Part shown: piece after piece, positions 1 through 12,500 of the stretch
Numbering within the stretch: position 1 is the first letter of the stretch
Layout of the letters: each line of letters begins with the position of its first letter
Origin: Kitagawia praeruptora
Taxonomy: Eukaryota; Streptophyta; Magnoliopsida; Apiales; Apiaceae
Assembly: GCA_037693485.1 (NCBI GenBank)
Contig: CM075344.1
Coordinates: forward strand, 97,995,001-98,059,000
Direction: 5' to 3'
DNA length: 64,000 bases
Notes under the pieces: generated by a model
The model's input: the letters and a program-made list of their open reading frames with translations, nothing else
The model's database searches: none
What the model was told of the DNA's origin: nothing
Position numbers and translations under genes: made by a program

Positions 1-227
1 TGGACTGAGATGAAACGGCAATTAAAGAATCGTTTTGTTCCACGAGAGTACCTACAAGATAATTACTTGAAGCTGAATCAACTCCAACAACGAAACCTTA
101 GTGTGACTGAATACACTACAGAATTTGAGAGGTTGTGTATCTTATGTGACTTGAAAGAAGAAGAAGAGATGAAAATCGGTCGTTATATCAAGGGATTGAA
201 TTCTTCTATTGGCAATAAGGTCGAACT
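1..227 (+). pseudogene. gag: Element A gag, N-terminal piece (capsid domain), cut by element B
   Basis: The frame from position 1 reads WTEMKRQLKNRFVP and continues to IGNKVEL near 227, a typical plant Retrotrans_gag capsid segment that assembles virus-like particles in the cytoplasm. The visible ATG at 10 is internal; the true start lies upstream of the window. Beyond 227 the frame runs into element B's LTR, so the residues from VTAPNPG onward are not gag. The gag frame resumes at 27720 with IPYTFFDDVTKLALR, in the same phase once one copy of the 5-bp duplication is removed. This shows that B interrupted a formerly continuous gag. Confidence 0.85.
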
Positions 228-3200
228 TGTGACAGCCCCAAATCCGGGATCAGGAATCCAGGCCGTCACGGACCAATTTCCATTTAATAACACTATACTC
301 TTGGCAGTTGAAATATAAATGCGCAATGAAACTCACACAATAGACCCCACACTTAATAATATTACACATCAATCATATGCTCAGAGAACAACATCCATTA
401 ATGATAGCAGTTAAAGATAAACTATTATTACAATACCAGAATACCATCTATTACTCCCATATATAAGTATATACTACCTTGAGAACAGGTGTCGATACTT
501 TCTCATAAGGTAGACTTCCCTTTTACCCTCTTCCGGGTTGTACTGCGACGTTTCGGCACCTGATCTAGCTGTTATATAAATAAATAACAAGAGTGAGCTA
601 TAATAGCTCAGCAAGATAAATTTTGTAAACTAGCATCAAAGGAAAATATATATATATATATATAAATAAACTGAAAATTCACTATAATAATTCAAGAGAA
701 AAATTTTTCCTTAATTACTCCACATAACCTTTCATTTTCGTTTATAAGAAAAAGACATATAGAATAATATAATATCAGTTTCTCTTCTAAACAATATAAT
801 AATCTATACTTCATCTTAGTATAATATTCCAGATAATATAACATTTAAGTAAAAACTTTCAATATAATCTTTTCATTTCCGTTTTATACAACAATCATAT
901 ATAAAAATATTATAAAATCAGTTTCTCTTTTGTCCATAAAGTAATTCCATACTTTCATACCATTTTCCATTTTTCAGTATATCAATCTGAAAACCATTAT
1001 CAATTCTTTCTTTTAAAGTTTTGGGGATTCTACTAGGGCCAGATACGTAGGACGATGATCAGTCGCCTGACCGTACCTGTTCTTTGTTTACTACTAGTAG
1101 AAGGGATGATCCCACCTGGTCATCAACCCTGGAGGAAGGATACCTGCTACATCCTCCTTCGGCAACTCTTGGGCCGTAATGAATATTGAGTGCTGGACTG
1201 TGCCGCACACAGCCTCTTACACTTTTTGTTACAATGCCAGACTGTGCCACTCCCACACAGCCTCTTACGCTTACTGTTGCAATCCCCCTTTTTCAAATCG
1301 TTATTCCATTTATAAAACATCATTCCATATTTTCCATTTTTTCCCATTTCCATTTCCATATATCATTCACACATATCATTTCCATTCTCATATATCATTT
1401 CCATTTCCATTCACATTTCCATTCACATATATCATTTCCATTTCCATTTATCATCACCTTTAAAAATATAGATGTCATAATACTTTGATTATGACTCAGA
1501 CATCTCCTCTGTATTCAATGAAATCAAATACGCTCTTATATACATAAAATATTCCAACTATTTTAAAAGTATTAAATAATAATCAAATAATATTTATTAA
1601 ATCACAAATATTTAAATATTATCTTTAACATAATATCGTAAACCATATAACCTTAGATAACAACTGATACCATTCTCTTTCATATCTCTTTATACCATAA
1701 AGCATATTAGCTCCATTCATATTCATATCCATATCCATAATCCATATCCATATACATCTCCCTTTAATTTCCAAAAATCAGGAAAACAAATCCTTAACAA
1801 TATAGTAATAATAGAATCACATATATATTCCATGAAATCATTTTTCTTTGAAGATAAATAATTTTTCAAAGTAAAGATAGAAGAAATCTTGCCTCGATCT
1901 CTAAGTCCCAGTGGTATGACCCGTTGTTCGTCCTGAATTTCTATAAACACAAAAAGGATCATCGTTAGAATACTACATCCCTTACTCACTTTACATTTAT
2001 ATAACAATACACTTGACACTTAATATATGATTAACATATTATTAATAACCCAAGAGTTCCAAGAACCTAACCATTTTAAACTCAATCAAAGTTTCAGTGT
2101 TTTTCACCATTTCCCTTAACAACCACACTCGACTGTAAAAATTCTCAAAAAATATAAATTTCGAATTTTCACCCAAGGTCAGTGGGTAATGCTTCTCTGA
2201 TCACCCTACTATATACTCCCAAAATTTCATAATTTTTAAGATTGTCTAAGTATGTCAATTATAGCCTCAAAGTTGACACAATTGCATTTTCTCGGTTTTC
2301 GAACGTCTTTCACTAAAATTTACCATTCTCCTAAACCGTTCATCAGATTTTGACGTACTTTATATCAAAACGACCAATGAACCAAGCTCTATCCTCTCAT
2401 TACCAGTTGGTACCTCCTACTGACATTTAATGGTTTGGGATCTCTGTCTCAAAATAGGGCAACTCTATGGTTAACGAAAATCGGACATTATAACGGCTAT
2501 ATTTCCTCACTTTCCATATTATAACTCCTCCAAATCCATCATCCAACACATATACCAGTCCCTACACCATGTGGTCATCATACCAACCATGGTTACAAGC
2601 ACATACCACCTCCATATTTAATCAACTCAACTTATAACACATATATAATCATAGTTTCATGACTTATACAAACTTATCCACTAAACTAACCATAATCCAT
2701 CATAACTAAAAAGGGGTGAGGATGTTTATACCTTATTTGAAGCTTTAACACTCTTACTATAGGCTTGTAGTCCTTGATACACCTTGATACAACCTTAATA
2801 TGCCTTAATCTTTCAAAACAAAACACAAAATCCAAGTGAGTTACTATTCATCCATCACTTTGTAAAATCTGTATAAAATCGAAAACTTAGAGATTAATTC
2901 TCAAATTTTTACCACACCTTCTACTCTTCAAGAGATTTCTTTTGAGTACTAGCTCATCACCAGGGGATGCTTGAAGCTCTACTTATGGGTGTTTAAAAGT
3001 CGGAGGCAGAAACTGCTAGGAACAGGGCAGTGCGACTTCTTCAACTTGGGGGAGGGATTTGACTAGGCTACACTACTTTGTTGGCCATAAATTTTGAACG
3101 AACCTTACACATGGAGTGGAGAAGTTATGGTTAAAATTTGGTGATTTTATCATGGATAGAAATGGAGATATGAATTTTTCTTTGAGTAGTGTTTCTGTTG

Positions 3201-4109
3201 GACAGGTTTTGGAGAAATGGAGAGAGTGGAGTTTGCTTGGTTTCTACTTGCTTATACATGTATCTATCCCTTTATTCACTCTTATCCTCTTTTAATGTGG
3301 TGTTGATCATCTATTGGTCCAAATGTTGGTGATCCTTTGGTCCACTTGCCAAGCTTAAAACATGTTACTCCATTTCTTGCTATTTACATGCTTGTCCTTG
3401 CCTTATCTTGAAATGTTCCACCAATGCCCTTCCTCTTTCTCTTATTCACTCACATGGTTTCCTTTCCTAATACTCTAAGATCAGCTCCTTATAGTGTTGG
3501 GCTGAAATTTGGGCTTTCCCCCATGTTTGGGACTTTTGTTTGGGCTCCGTTCAAAGTTCTCTCGTCATTTGATTCATCGAACGATTTCTGCGATCATCTC
3601 AGTGGTTTTTCCTTTGTAAATTCCTTGGATATATAATATCCTCTCCCACATCATATATTAGTGTGTTAGGGTGATTCTAATCCTCAAGTAGGTATTAGAT
3701 CCAATATCCTTGGTATATTCTTTTTTTCTCAGAAATTGCTCTCCCGGTTATCTCTCGGGTTCTCAAGCATTCTCAAACTCGTTTAACAATCTAAATTCCA
3801 TTGGCATTTCCTTGACTTGATCACTCCTTGGTTTAACCTAATTTCACTATTTCCTCAAGATATAAACCCTTTAACATTTTTATACTCCTTAATATCATAT
3901 TCAATAGAGTCTCAATCGAAATCGAAAATCCATAAAGTCCATATTCAGGAATTTCTGAAATCCATTATCATTTTGAGTCACTCATTTTCATAGTACAACA
4001 CTAAAATGGTTCCTGATTATTCATTTTCCATTTCAAATCTAGGGTACTTACATACCATTTCCCTAAATCCTCAAAATTACTATTCATTTAGGCACTGTAG
4101 CATTCTAAA
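228..4109 (-). repeat. Element B left (3') LTR, interrupted by C; last 16 bp at 21740-21755
   Basis: This is the longer LTR, about 3.9 kb once element C is removed. It aligns with 24580-27714 except for about 760 bp near 421-1182 that the right copy lacks. It holds a block with GACGATGATCAGTCGCC near 1051, also present in element F's LTR (near 51466). A pyrimidine-rich microsatellite of CATTTCCATT-type units lies at about 1320-1460. Short frames inside it are not genes. Confidence 0.85.
412..1185 (-). repeat. LTR segment present only in element B's left LTR
   Basis: The right LTR passes directly from the sequence matching about 420 to that matching about 1183. The left LTR has roughly 760 bp between, including a (TA)n run near 647-663 and the block shared with element F. 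Because F's LTR has part of this block, deletion from the right LTR is more likely than insertion here. Confidence 0.7.
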
Positions 4110-5649
4110 TGTTGGAATTTGAGCATCAAAAACGCAACGGAAACAATAAAATTAAATCGAATTCCAAGCCCGGGATCCATGTTTAATGCTTGAATAATCA
4201 TGGTAGTAAGAATATGTTTACCTTTTAAAGCTTTACAATCGTAACAATGATGGAGATGCAAGCCTCCCACGAATACTGAGCACTCCTCTTTGAAGCCTCC
4301 TCTACGGTATCCACACGAACACTCTAAGAACGATTCTTGAATGAAAGGGAGGTACTAGCCTCCAATGAAAATATGAGATCTTGATTTTAGGGTTAGGATG
4401 TTTCCGGCTGTAGTATAATTTTTTTTTTCGTACTAAAAAAAAAATTATTCCTTCCTTTACTATCATCATGTATATATATGATAGTATAAGGCAAAAAGCC
4501 CAAGCCAAAACCTAGCCCATGTATGATTTATTTAAATAATAAAATCTAATTCTATTATTCAAATAAATAATAATTAAGTCAAACTTAATTATTAAAATCA
4601 TATCTCATATATCTTTGTATTTTATTATAGCTTAATTAAGTCCCACTTAATTAATATAATAAAATCCAACTTATCATTAATTAATTTAAATTCATAATTT
4701 AAATTAATTCTTCCTTTAAAATGTTCTACGTGTGTGACCCTGTAGGTTATTATTTATTTTGGCAATAATTTTGTTCTCCAATAAAATTATGAACAATGAG
4801 CGGTATCTAGTAATACATCATTGCTACCCAATTAAATAATAATTAAATCGTGATTCGATAAACCTTTTGTGATTAATGTTCCAGTGTAATATAATCCCTT
4901 TAACCAAATATTATAGATTAAACTCGAGGCATGTATATTGTCATCCTCTTCATAATTTAATCCGGGTTTACTTGATCCATGAGTAGACTATTAAAACAAA
5001 TCATCATTTGAGCACGACCATCCATTTTATAGTCTCACTCAATCAAGAGGCCAATAATATCTCTCCTATCTGATAGGAGGGTTAAATCCTTTATCTATCA
5101 TTCATATTTCTCATACGATTCACAATATACTCGATGTCCACTTTTATCATTACCCGGTCAAAGGTAACTTTTAATGTAGTCAAAGTATATTATCCTCGTA
5201 TAGAAATATAATGATCTCAAGTCAAAGGATCATTACACCATTATCACTTTGAGTCTTTCTTATGACTTAATTAACATGAAGAATCTCACGGTGGGTCTGT
5301 CCAGTACCATGTACTCCTACATGTACCTATGTATTGACTTTAGTATCTCCATACTTATAACCAATGAGATGTGGTTATCAGTCAAAAACATACTAGTCTA
5401 TTTATGTATTATTATTGTCCTGTATAATAATACTCGACTAGGGACCTTTATGAATATGCTATATTATATAATCTCAAATTCAAGTTATATACTTAAACTA
5501 TATAATGTGTATCATTATTCTAAGGACATTTATTATGCTAACAAAAATCGCAGTAATTAGAGTCATATTAAATACATTTATTTAATAATCAAATGACATA
5601 AGGTTTATTTAAGAAACAATGTATTGCCTCTAGGGCACCTACACTAACA
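4110..5649 (-). repeat. Element C left (3') LTR, 1540 bp
   Basis: It is nearly identical to 20196-21734, with scattered single-base differences. As read on the - strand it begins TGTTAGTGTAGGTGCCC directly after the purine tract. Open frames on the + strand inside it, such as 5249-5560, are AT-rich antisense text with no recognisable domain. Confidence 0.92.
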
Positions 5650-5661
5650 ATCTCCCACTTG
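5650..5661 (-). promoter_or_regulatory. Element C polypurine tract
   Basis: On the - strand this reads AAGTGGGAGAT immediately before the 3' LTR, the usual plus-strand DNA priming site of plant copia elements. It follows the pol stop codon by a few bases. Confidence 0.85.
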
Positions 5662-5663
5662 CA

Positions 5664-7250
5664 CTAGAGCCAATCACCCATGTATCTAATACCCATGGAA
5701 CTAGTGTGACCGTCGTGCTTCTGCTGCGATAGGCCTTTGGTCAGTGGATCTGCAATGTTATCATTTGTATGCACTTTACATATATGTATTTCACCCCTTT
5801 CATTAATCTCTCGTATGAGGTGATATCTTCTGAGTATATGTTTGGATCGGGAGTGCGATCTAGGCTCTCTAGCCTATGCGATGGCCCCATTATTATCGCA
5901 GTATAGATCAATGGGATCTGCAATCGATGGAACCACTTCCAAATCAGAAATGAATTTTCTAATCCAAACAGCCTCCTTAGCCGCTTCACAAGCTGCAATG
6001 TACTCAGCCTCCATTGTAGAATCAGCTACTGTTTCTTGCTTTGAACTCTTCCAGCTTACAGCACCTCCATTTAGACAAAACACAAAACCAGACTGTGATA
6101 TAGTATCATCCCTGTCTGTTTGGAAACTTGCATCGGTGTAACCCTTTACAACCAGTTTCTCCTCTCCTCCATACACCAAGAATGAATCTTTAGTCCTTTT
6201 CAGGTACTTTAGAATATTCTTAACTGTCGTCCAGTGACCTTCACCTGGATTAGACTGGTATCTGCTCGTCATGCTAAAAGCATACGAAACATCGGGGCGA
6301 GTACATACCATTGCATACATGATAGATCCAATTGCTGATGCATATGGAACTTTATTCATGCGGTCCTTCTCATCTAATGATTTCGGACACTGGTCTTTAG
6401 AAATCGTTATCCCTTGAGACACATGGACATATCCCCTTTTAGCATTTTGTATACCAAAACGATGCAAAACCTTATCAATGTATGTACTCTGACTTAGACC
6501 GATCATCCTTTTAGATCTATCTCTATAGATCCTCATTCCTAGAATGTAGGTTGCCTCTCCTAAGTCTTTCATAGAGAAATTGCTCCCTAACCAAGTCTTA
6601 ACAGCCTTTAGAGACGGTATGTCATTCCCCATTAGTAGTATGTCATCAACATACAGTACTATGAATGCCACATGGCTCCCACTAACCTTCTTGTAAACAC
6701 AAGGTTCATCCTCGTTTTGAATAAAGCCATACTCCTTGACTGTTTCATCAAAACGAATATTCCATCTCCTAGAGGCTTGCTTCAATCCATAAATGGATCG
6801 ACGTAATTTACATACCTTGCCAACATTCCTTGGATCGACAAAACCTTCAGGTTGTGTCATGTACACATCCTCTTCTAGGCTCCCATTAAGGAAAGCTGTT
6901 TTGACATCCATTTGCCAGATTTCGTAATCATGGAATGCTGCAATTGCAAGCAAAATCTATATGGACTTGACCATGGCAACTGGTGAGAAAGTTTCATCAT
7001 AGTCAATACCATGAATTTGTTTGAACCCTTTCGCAACCAGTCTTGCTTTATAGGTCTGAACATTTCCTTCCATGTCAGTTTTCTTCTTGAAAACCCACTT
7101 GCACCCTACGGGTTTTACCCCTTCAGGTGGATCAACCAAATCCCAAACTTGGTTTTCGTACATGGAATCCATCTCAAATTTCATAGCTTCAAGCCATCTC
7201 TTAGAGTCTGGACTGTTCATAGCATCTTGGTGAGCATCAAATCCCCACAT
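5664..7250 (-). pseudogene. pol: Element C pol: reverse transcriptase and RNase H
   Basis: The frame opens near 7250 with the RT start (WLEAMKFEMDSM, then VGCKWVFKKK and YKARLVAKGF). It continues through MDVKTAFLNG, YGLKQASRRW and the catalytic YVDDILLMGN. RNase H follows with GYTDASFQTD, the EAEYIAACEA helix and YCDNNGAIA. The tail after HILRRYHLIRE ends in a stop at 5664-5666, close to the purine tract. This is the usual copia RT-RNase H length. In-frame stops occur near 6957 and 5874, and a frameshift separates it from integrase. The enzyme would copy element RNA into DNA inside cytoplasmic particles. Confidence 0.93.
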
Positions 7251-8382
7251 TGAGTCAAAAGAAATCCATATCTCTCTAACTCATGGCGAATTCTACCAGA
7301 TCTACGAACAACCTGTGTTTCTTGAGCATTATCATTATTCTGCTCTTGTTCCACCTCAGGTTCAATGCTATTTTATGGTTCTCGATCTTCATCGAGATCT
7401 ATAGTTCTCCCACTGTCTCTTTTGGAAACTAAATCCTTTTCCATGAAGACAGCATCTCGAGCAATGAACACTTTCTGCTCAGAAGGACTATAAAAATAAT
7501 ACGCCTTTGTTTCTTTAGGGTATCCCACAAAATTGCACTCTTCGGATTTAGGTCCAAGATTGTCAGATACTTGACGTTTTACAAACGCCTTGCATCCCCA
7601 AACTTTCATAAAGTTCATGCTTGACCGTTTCTCCTCCCATATCTCATATGGAGTCTTTTGAACCTTCTTGGTTGGAACACGGTTAAGTGTGAAAGCCGCT
7701 GTTTCTAGAGCATAACCCCAGAAACTTATTGGAAGATCTGCATGACTCATCATCGATCGTACCATGTCCAACAGGGTACGATTTCTCCTCTCTGAAACTC
7801 CATTCCATTGAGGTGTACCTGGCGGAGTGAGTTGTGATACAATACCACACTCCTTTAAATACTCTTTAAATTCGGTGCTTAAGTATTCACCCCCACGATC
7901 GGATCGTAAGATTTTAATACTTGCACCTCCGCCTATTTGCTTCTCTACTTCAGCCTTGTATTCTTTGAATTTTTCAAAAGAATCGGATTTGTTCTTCATA
8001 AGATATACATATCCATATCTACTGAAGTCATCAGTAAATGTTAGGAAGTAGTAGTAGCCTCCTCTAGCCATCACACGCATTGGGCCACATACATCACTAT
8101 GTATTAGCTCCAAACGTTCAGTGGCCCTTTGACCCTTACCAGTAAAAGGGGCTTTAGTCATCTTACCAAGCAAACAAGATTCGCATTTTTCGTATGATTC
8201 AAAATCAAACTTATCCAAGTATCCATCCTTATGTAATTTGGATATGCGTTTCTCATTTATATGGCCTAGACGACAATGCCAGAGGTATGTTTGATTTGAG
8301 TCATTAACTTTAACTCATTTGTTTTCTATGTTACAGACAGGATTATTTAAATCAAGAACATATAAACCATTAAATAAACGTG
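7251..8382 (-). pseudogene. pol: Element C pol: GAG-pre-integrase and integrase core
   Basis: Reading leftwards from 8382, the GAG-pre-integrase part has LWHCRLGHI and KCESCLLGKM, which supply the zinc-binding His and Cys residues. The integrase core follows, with catalytic acidic residues in IHSDVCGPM, LRSDRGGEY and GVSERRNRT, then a copia-type C-terminal region (FVGYPKETKAYYF). An in-frame TGA lies near 8313, a stop near 7373, and a shift of frame to the RT near 7251. Upstream, the frame is cut by element D at 8383 and continues at 16884. The enzyme would insert the DNA copy into chromosomes. Confidence 0.92.
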
Positions 8383-8387
8383 CAACA

Positions 8388-9891
8388 TGTTATGCAAAAT
8401 TACGCAAGCGCACGTTGTCACAAGTAATATATGATTAAATCAAGTTCGTTCCCACAGAGATCTAGAATGGTGTTCAATTCAATTAATGTACCTATGCACC
8501 GATGTATGGTTTTTATCCACTGCTAAGACAAATAACAAATTGGATTTTTATTAACTACTAAATTAAACTAAGATGCAAATTATAAAACTAAGAATTAAAT
8601 TAACTAAAAAGAATAGAAATCGAGTTTCTTATGAGAATAAAAACATGGGACTCTAACTTCATTAAATACTTCCCTTAGATCTGACGCCTTTAATCACTAT
8701 GTGCAATGGTTTTGATATCTGATCGGATAACACGAAACAAGTATACGCTACCTGTCAACATACGCATACCAAACTAAAAATACATCCACAAAAGAGATAG
8801 AAGATGAATAGACACCAATTATGCTTAGACCCTATATGTCTATAGAATTTGAAAACATAACGGTTGAAGAACAAGTTATCCATAATGATCACATAGGGCA
8901 GTATAAGTATTTTCATCTCACACCACGAATCATATTGATAAACAATTATGAACCTATGCTAGCATGGCAAGTTCTAAATCTCAAGATCCACTTTCACTTC
9001 ACAAGAGATTAACAATTCAATTTAGATGTTAGCTACGAATCTAAAAGCATTAAGATTAACCATACGAGGATATCAGATATACACCACACACAGATCTTTA
9101 AAGCATCAAGATACTAAGTTCCATAAATAACTCCGTTAGAATCCCATTACAATGATTAGCTCATAATTGAACCGTTCATCGTCATGGGATTTGATGAAAA
9201 CATGATAAATAACAAGATATGAATAAAAGAAATAATATTAAATAAACAAAGAGTTGAGAAAACAAATCTATAATCCAAAGTAACACAAAAGATGAAGTAG
9301 ATCTAGATCCGTTGCTTGTCACGAGCGTTGAATCCTTCACTCCTTTTCTCCCTTGCAGATCTAATCTAGGTTACAATAATAAAACTATGATATTGTGTAT
9401 ATATCTCTATTACAAGGATAGGATGTGTTTAAATAGGCTCTAAAAGTCTTCCCCAGCAAGAAAATACCAAAACAGAATTATAATAGAATTTCTGCAAAAT
9501 ACGTTTCCTAAACTGATTCTGTTTTTTTAAGGAAAATTCGTGGCTGACTTTTCTTCAGTTTTTATGGAACGTTCCAAACGTAATTGGGCCTCTGAACCAC
9601 CTTAGAATGATAGAGAATCTTGTTATCTTCGCGTGGACTGCTTACGGGCTGAAAACAGACTTATAGAACTCAAGATATGGCCCAAACAGTGAATCTCACG
9701 CGTGCAGCCCAATAAATCCGAATTTTAATAAATTAAATCTCCAAAAACGACAAAAACATCCACCATAATAAACATCCTTGTAAATCTGCACAACTAAACA
9801 AAACACATCAAAACTACAAGAAACTTGAGCCCAAGACAATCAATTTAAGCCAATTTAGAATGCTCCAAGTGGATATAAAATCCACTTATCA
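8388..9891 (-). repeat. Element D left (3') LTR, 1504 bp
   Basis: It has the same length as 15375-16878, with about 1.3 percent mismatches by eye. It contains a TATA-like promoter block near 9420-9450. Confidence 0.93.
9420..9450 (-). promoter_or_regulatory. Putative core promoter in element D 3' LTR
   Basis: On the - strand the text AAGACTTTTAGAGCCTATTT followed by AAACACATCC is shared with the right LTR (16408-16438). It also appears, with TATATAAA in place of TATTTAAA, in the LTR of element E (32069-32098). Conservation across two families around a TATA-like core suggests the transcription start region. Confidence 0.5.
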
Positions 9892-9930
9892 CACCCCCAA
9901 ACTTAAACCGATGCTTGTCCTCAAGCATAA
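9892..9930 (-). promoter_or_regulatory. Element D polypurine tract plus adjoining stem-loop
   Basis: The first bases, 9892-9907, read on the - strand as TTTAAGTTTGGGGGTG, the plus-strand priming tract next to the 3' LTR. Next to it, ATGCTTG (9911-9917) and CAAGCAT (9922-9928) form a perfect 7-bp stem around loop TCCT. The same module occurs at 11652, 32540, 34245 and 35425 with different but self-complementary stems. Confidence 0.8.
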
Positions 9931-10707
9931 ACAATTACACTATCTAACTAACTAGTACCACTTCCGTAGGTGATCACGGTTGCATTTGGCATATGCAACA
10001 AGCCCTTTAAACCCCTAGGCAGCCCTAGTGGACGAGTAAGGTCTCGTGAGGGCCTATAGCGAATGTACCCACAAAATCCATTTACCTAATGCAATGCAAT
10101 GCATGAATGCAACTAATATGAAAATGCAATTAATCTAATCTACCATACCTTCAAATCCTCTCATGCCATATCAACTTAAGAATCAAAGTAAATACGCAAT
10201 GTCTTGGTGTCGAAAGTGCAAGTATTCACATAGTCTACTCAATGAACATGCATAAGTTCTCACAAGCCCATGTCAAGTGTAAGAATAAGTTAGTAAACAT
10301 GCTAAGCCTACAAGAGCACATCTTTGAGACAACACTCGGGATCTCATACGCAAGAACAAGCAAACACTCACAATCCACTCACAAAAGAATATTCACTCAA
10401 GAACAAGGGTAAGTGTATCACTCAATTCCAACAAAATCATAAACATGCTTGACATTTGGTATCAATCTAACTCTTAACACAACATACATCAATGACGATA
10501 ATCAAAAGGTCTTTATTTGGGTTGTAACGGGGCTAGGGACAAGGTATGTCAAATAAGCCAAAACAGGTGAAGTGTCAAAAGCTAGTAAGTACCATAATAA
10601 ATCATACACAACACCCTATTTCCCCCCCCCCACATAATTTATTATTTTTCTTCCAACAAAAACACTTGACTAGTCGACTAAAGTAGGATCACAACAAACA
10701 CAAACAT

Positions 10708-10773
10708 GCTCTCATAATAAATTTTTTTTTCTCTTTTTTTTTTTTGTTTTTTTTGTTTTTTTTTTTCGAGAGC
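10708..10773 (-). repeat. Poly-T tract closed by an inverted repeat (element D)
   Basis: GCTCTC at 10708-10713 pairs with GAGAGC at 10768-10773 around about 54 bases that are almost all T on this strand, thus an A-rich loop in element RNA. Element E has the same arrangement with an 8-bp stem at 33342-33453. Confidence 0.6.
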
Positions 10774-11651
10774 TAAATATAACACAAACAATAATATAAC
10801 AATAACAATGATCCCACGATTTTATTACATATGTCGACTATCAAGTAACAACCCTAATTTTCAATATTTCTCCCAAAAGTAAGACCAACAATTAACCCCT
10901 CCTCACACACCTTATTACTCCCTTAAGCACTCTACTAGCCTTTGACAATTTAGGTTCAAATTAATGTACGGCCAATACAAGAAAAAGGTCTAGGCAAGTA
11001 ATGTGGTATGTCACCGAAAAAATAGGATTAAGCTCAACGGGTTAACTAATTGATCATGTAAACATGGTGTGGTAATATGGGAAAATATGCGGTTATTCCT
11101 AAGTGCCTTTATCATTTTAATCGTCAAATAATGTCATGCGTTTCAAGAAAGACCTCAAACAACTACTAGCAATGCAAACAATCCGTGGACACTCAAGCAA
11201 ACGAATAAATTGCAAACATGCAATATGCAATAAAGCTCAAAATCTCACTTGGTGGAAAAACATACTCAATCCCAAGCAACATCTCTCTAACGCACCTACT
11301 TGTATTCAAAGCATGCAAACTAAATCATCTTGCACATATTCATGTCCTTCTAATCACTTACAACATTCAAAAAGTCTACTAGCTTCAACTTACTAGTGTA
11401 TGTGTGTGCACAAGAACAAAGCATATCACTTCTCAATCAAAAGCGTCAACAACACAAAATTCCTATCAAGCATGGGTGCAAATGCAAACTATTATGAACT
11501 CACATGATATACAAACATAAAAAATAGAATGTCCTATATGAAACAAACGTAGATAACACGAACATAAATGCATAATTTACTACTACTAATATGCAAAGCA
11601 TGAAATCCTACCTGAATAAATAATACAACAACAACTACTAATCCCTCAAAC

Positions 11652-11690
11652 CACCCCCAAACTTAAAATATTCAATGTCCTCATTGAATG
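11652..11690 (-). promoter_or_regulatory. Internal purine tract plus stem-loop (element D)
   Basis: A second CCACCCCCAAACTTAAA tract (11651-11667) is followed by a perfect 8-bp stem, ATTCAATG (11670-11677) and CATTGAAT (11682-11689), with loop TCCT. It lies 1.76 kb inside the LTR and may be an internal plus-strand priming site or a copied module. Confidence 0.65.
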
Positions 11691-11989
11691 GAAGTAAATA
11701 CAAGGGATAGTAGAAAACATACCTCAACATCTGAGTCCTCATCCTCCTCGAATGAATCTGGTGGAGGATATTGCGCACGAGCTCCATAGACTAGCCACCT
11801 TGCCTGAATACTACAAAACCCACAATTGACAAGAACACAAATTCGTAATAAAAATAAGATTAGAGAAAAAGATTTACCCAATACGAATCAAAGAGGTGAA
11901 CTTGCAATTAATTCCTCTTTAGAATTGAATTTTTGAGATATATAAAAAAAATAGAAGAGAAATTGGATTTGTATGTATAGGTGGGTATA

Positions 11990-11992
11990 TAA

Positions 11993-12024
<32 letters not shown>

Positions 12025-12065
12025 GAATAATAAATAATAATAATAATAAAGATAATAATAAAGAA

Positions 12066-12104
<39 letters not shown>

Positions 12105-12150
12105 TAACTATAATAATAATAAATAATAATAATAATAATAAAATAAGAAT
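11990..12150. repeat. AAT-type trinucleotide microsatellite in element D
   Basis: This is a run of AAT/ATA units with a few interruptions. It lies between the stem-loop module and the palindrome cluster. Confidence 0.9.
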
Positions 12151-12329
12151 TAGAACAGAAATAGGTTTTGAATTTTGGAGAAAAAGATGGGGGGTTTTTG
12201 AAATAGAAATAGAAAAAGAATTAGAGAGAATGGGGGTATAAATAGAATGGGGTGGTGAAAAGATTTTTTTTTTTTTTTTTTAAAACAGCTGAACAACACA
12301 ACAGAATCTGACAAACCACTGCTCCACAC

Positions 12330-12500
12330 GCACCTTCCGCGCGGCTGGCGCACACTGCCCCAAGAGCAGACACGCAGGCGCAGCTTGCGCGTCAGGGATG
12401 CAGACTGCGGCACATCCAGTAACGCAGGCTGCGCCTGCGTTACATACCTGCAACTTGCGGAAAATCCAGAAACGTAGGCGCAGCCTGCGTTACACTGAGA
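12330..12500 (-). repeat. GC-rich palindrome cluster in element D
   Basis: Three related units contain GCAGGCGCAGC-type text. The best is a perfect 10-bp stem, GTAACGCAGG (12419-12428) and CCTGCGTTAC (12434-12443), with loop CTGCG. A second unit, AACGTAGG (12471-12478) with CCTGCGTT (12484-12491), keeps pairing through one wobble. The cluster stands out as a GC island in AT-rich sequence. Confidence 0.75.

Noticed and set aside
1179..1488. Small + strand frames rich in Phe, Ser and His (also at 24776-25077)
   Set aside because: They translate a CATTTCCATT-type microsatellite in element B's LTRs.
5249..5560. 103-codon + strand frame in element C's LTR, also at 21334-21645
   Set aside because: It is preserved only because the two LTRs are near copies. 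It is antisense, AT-rich and has no domain.
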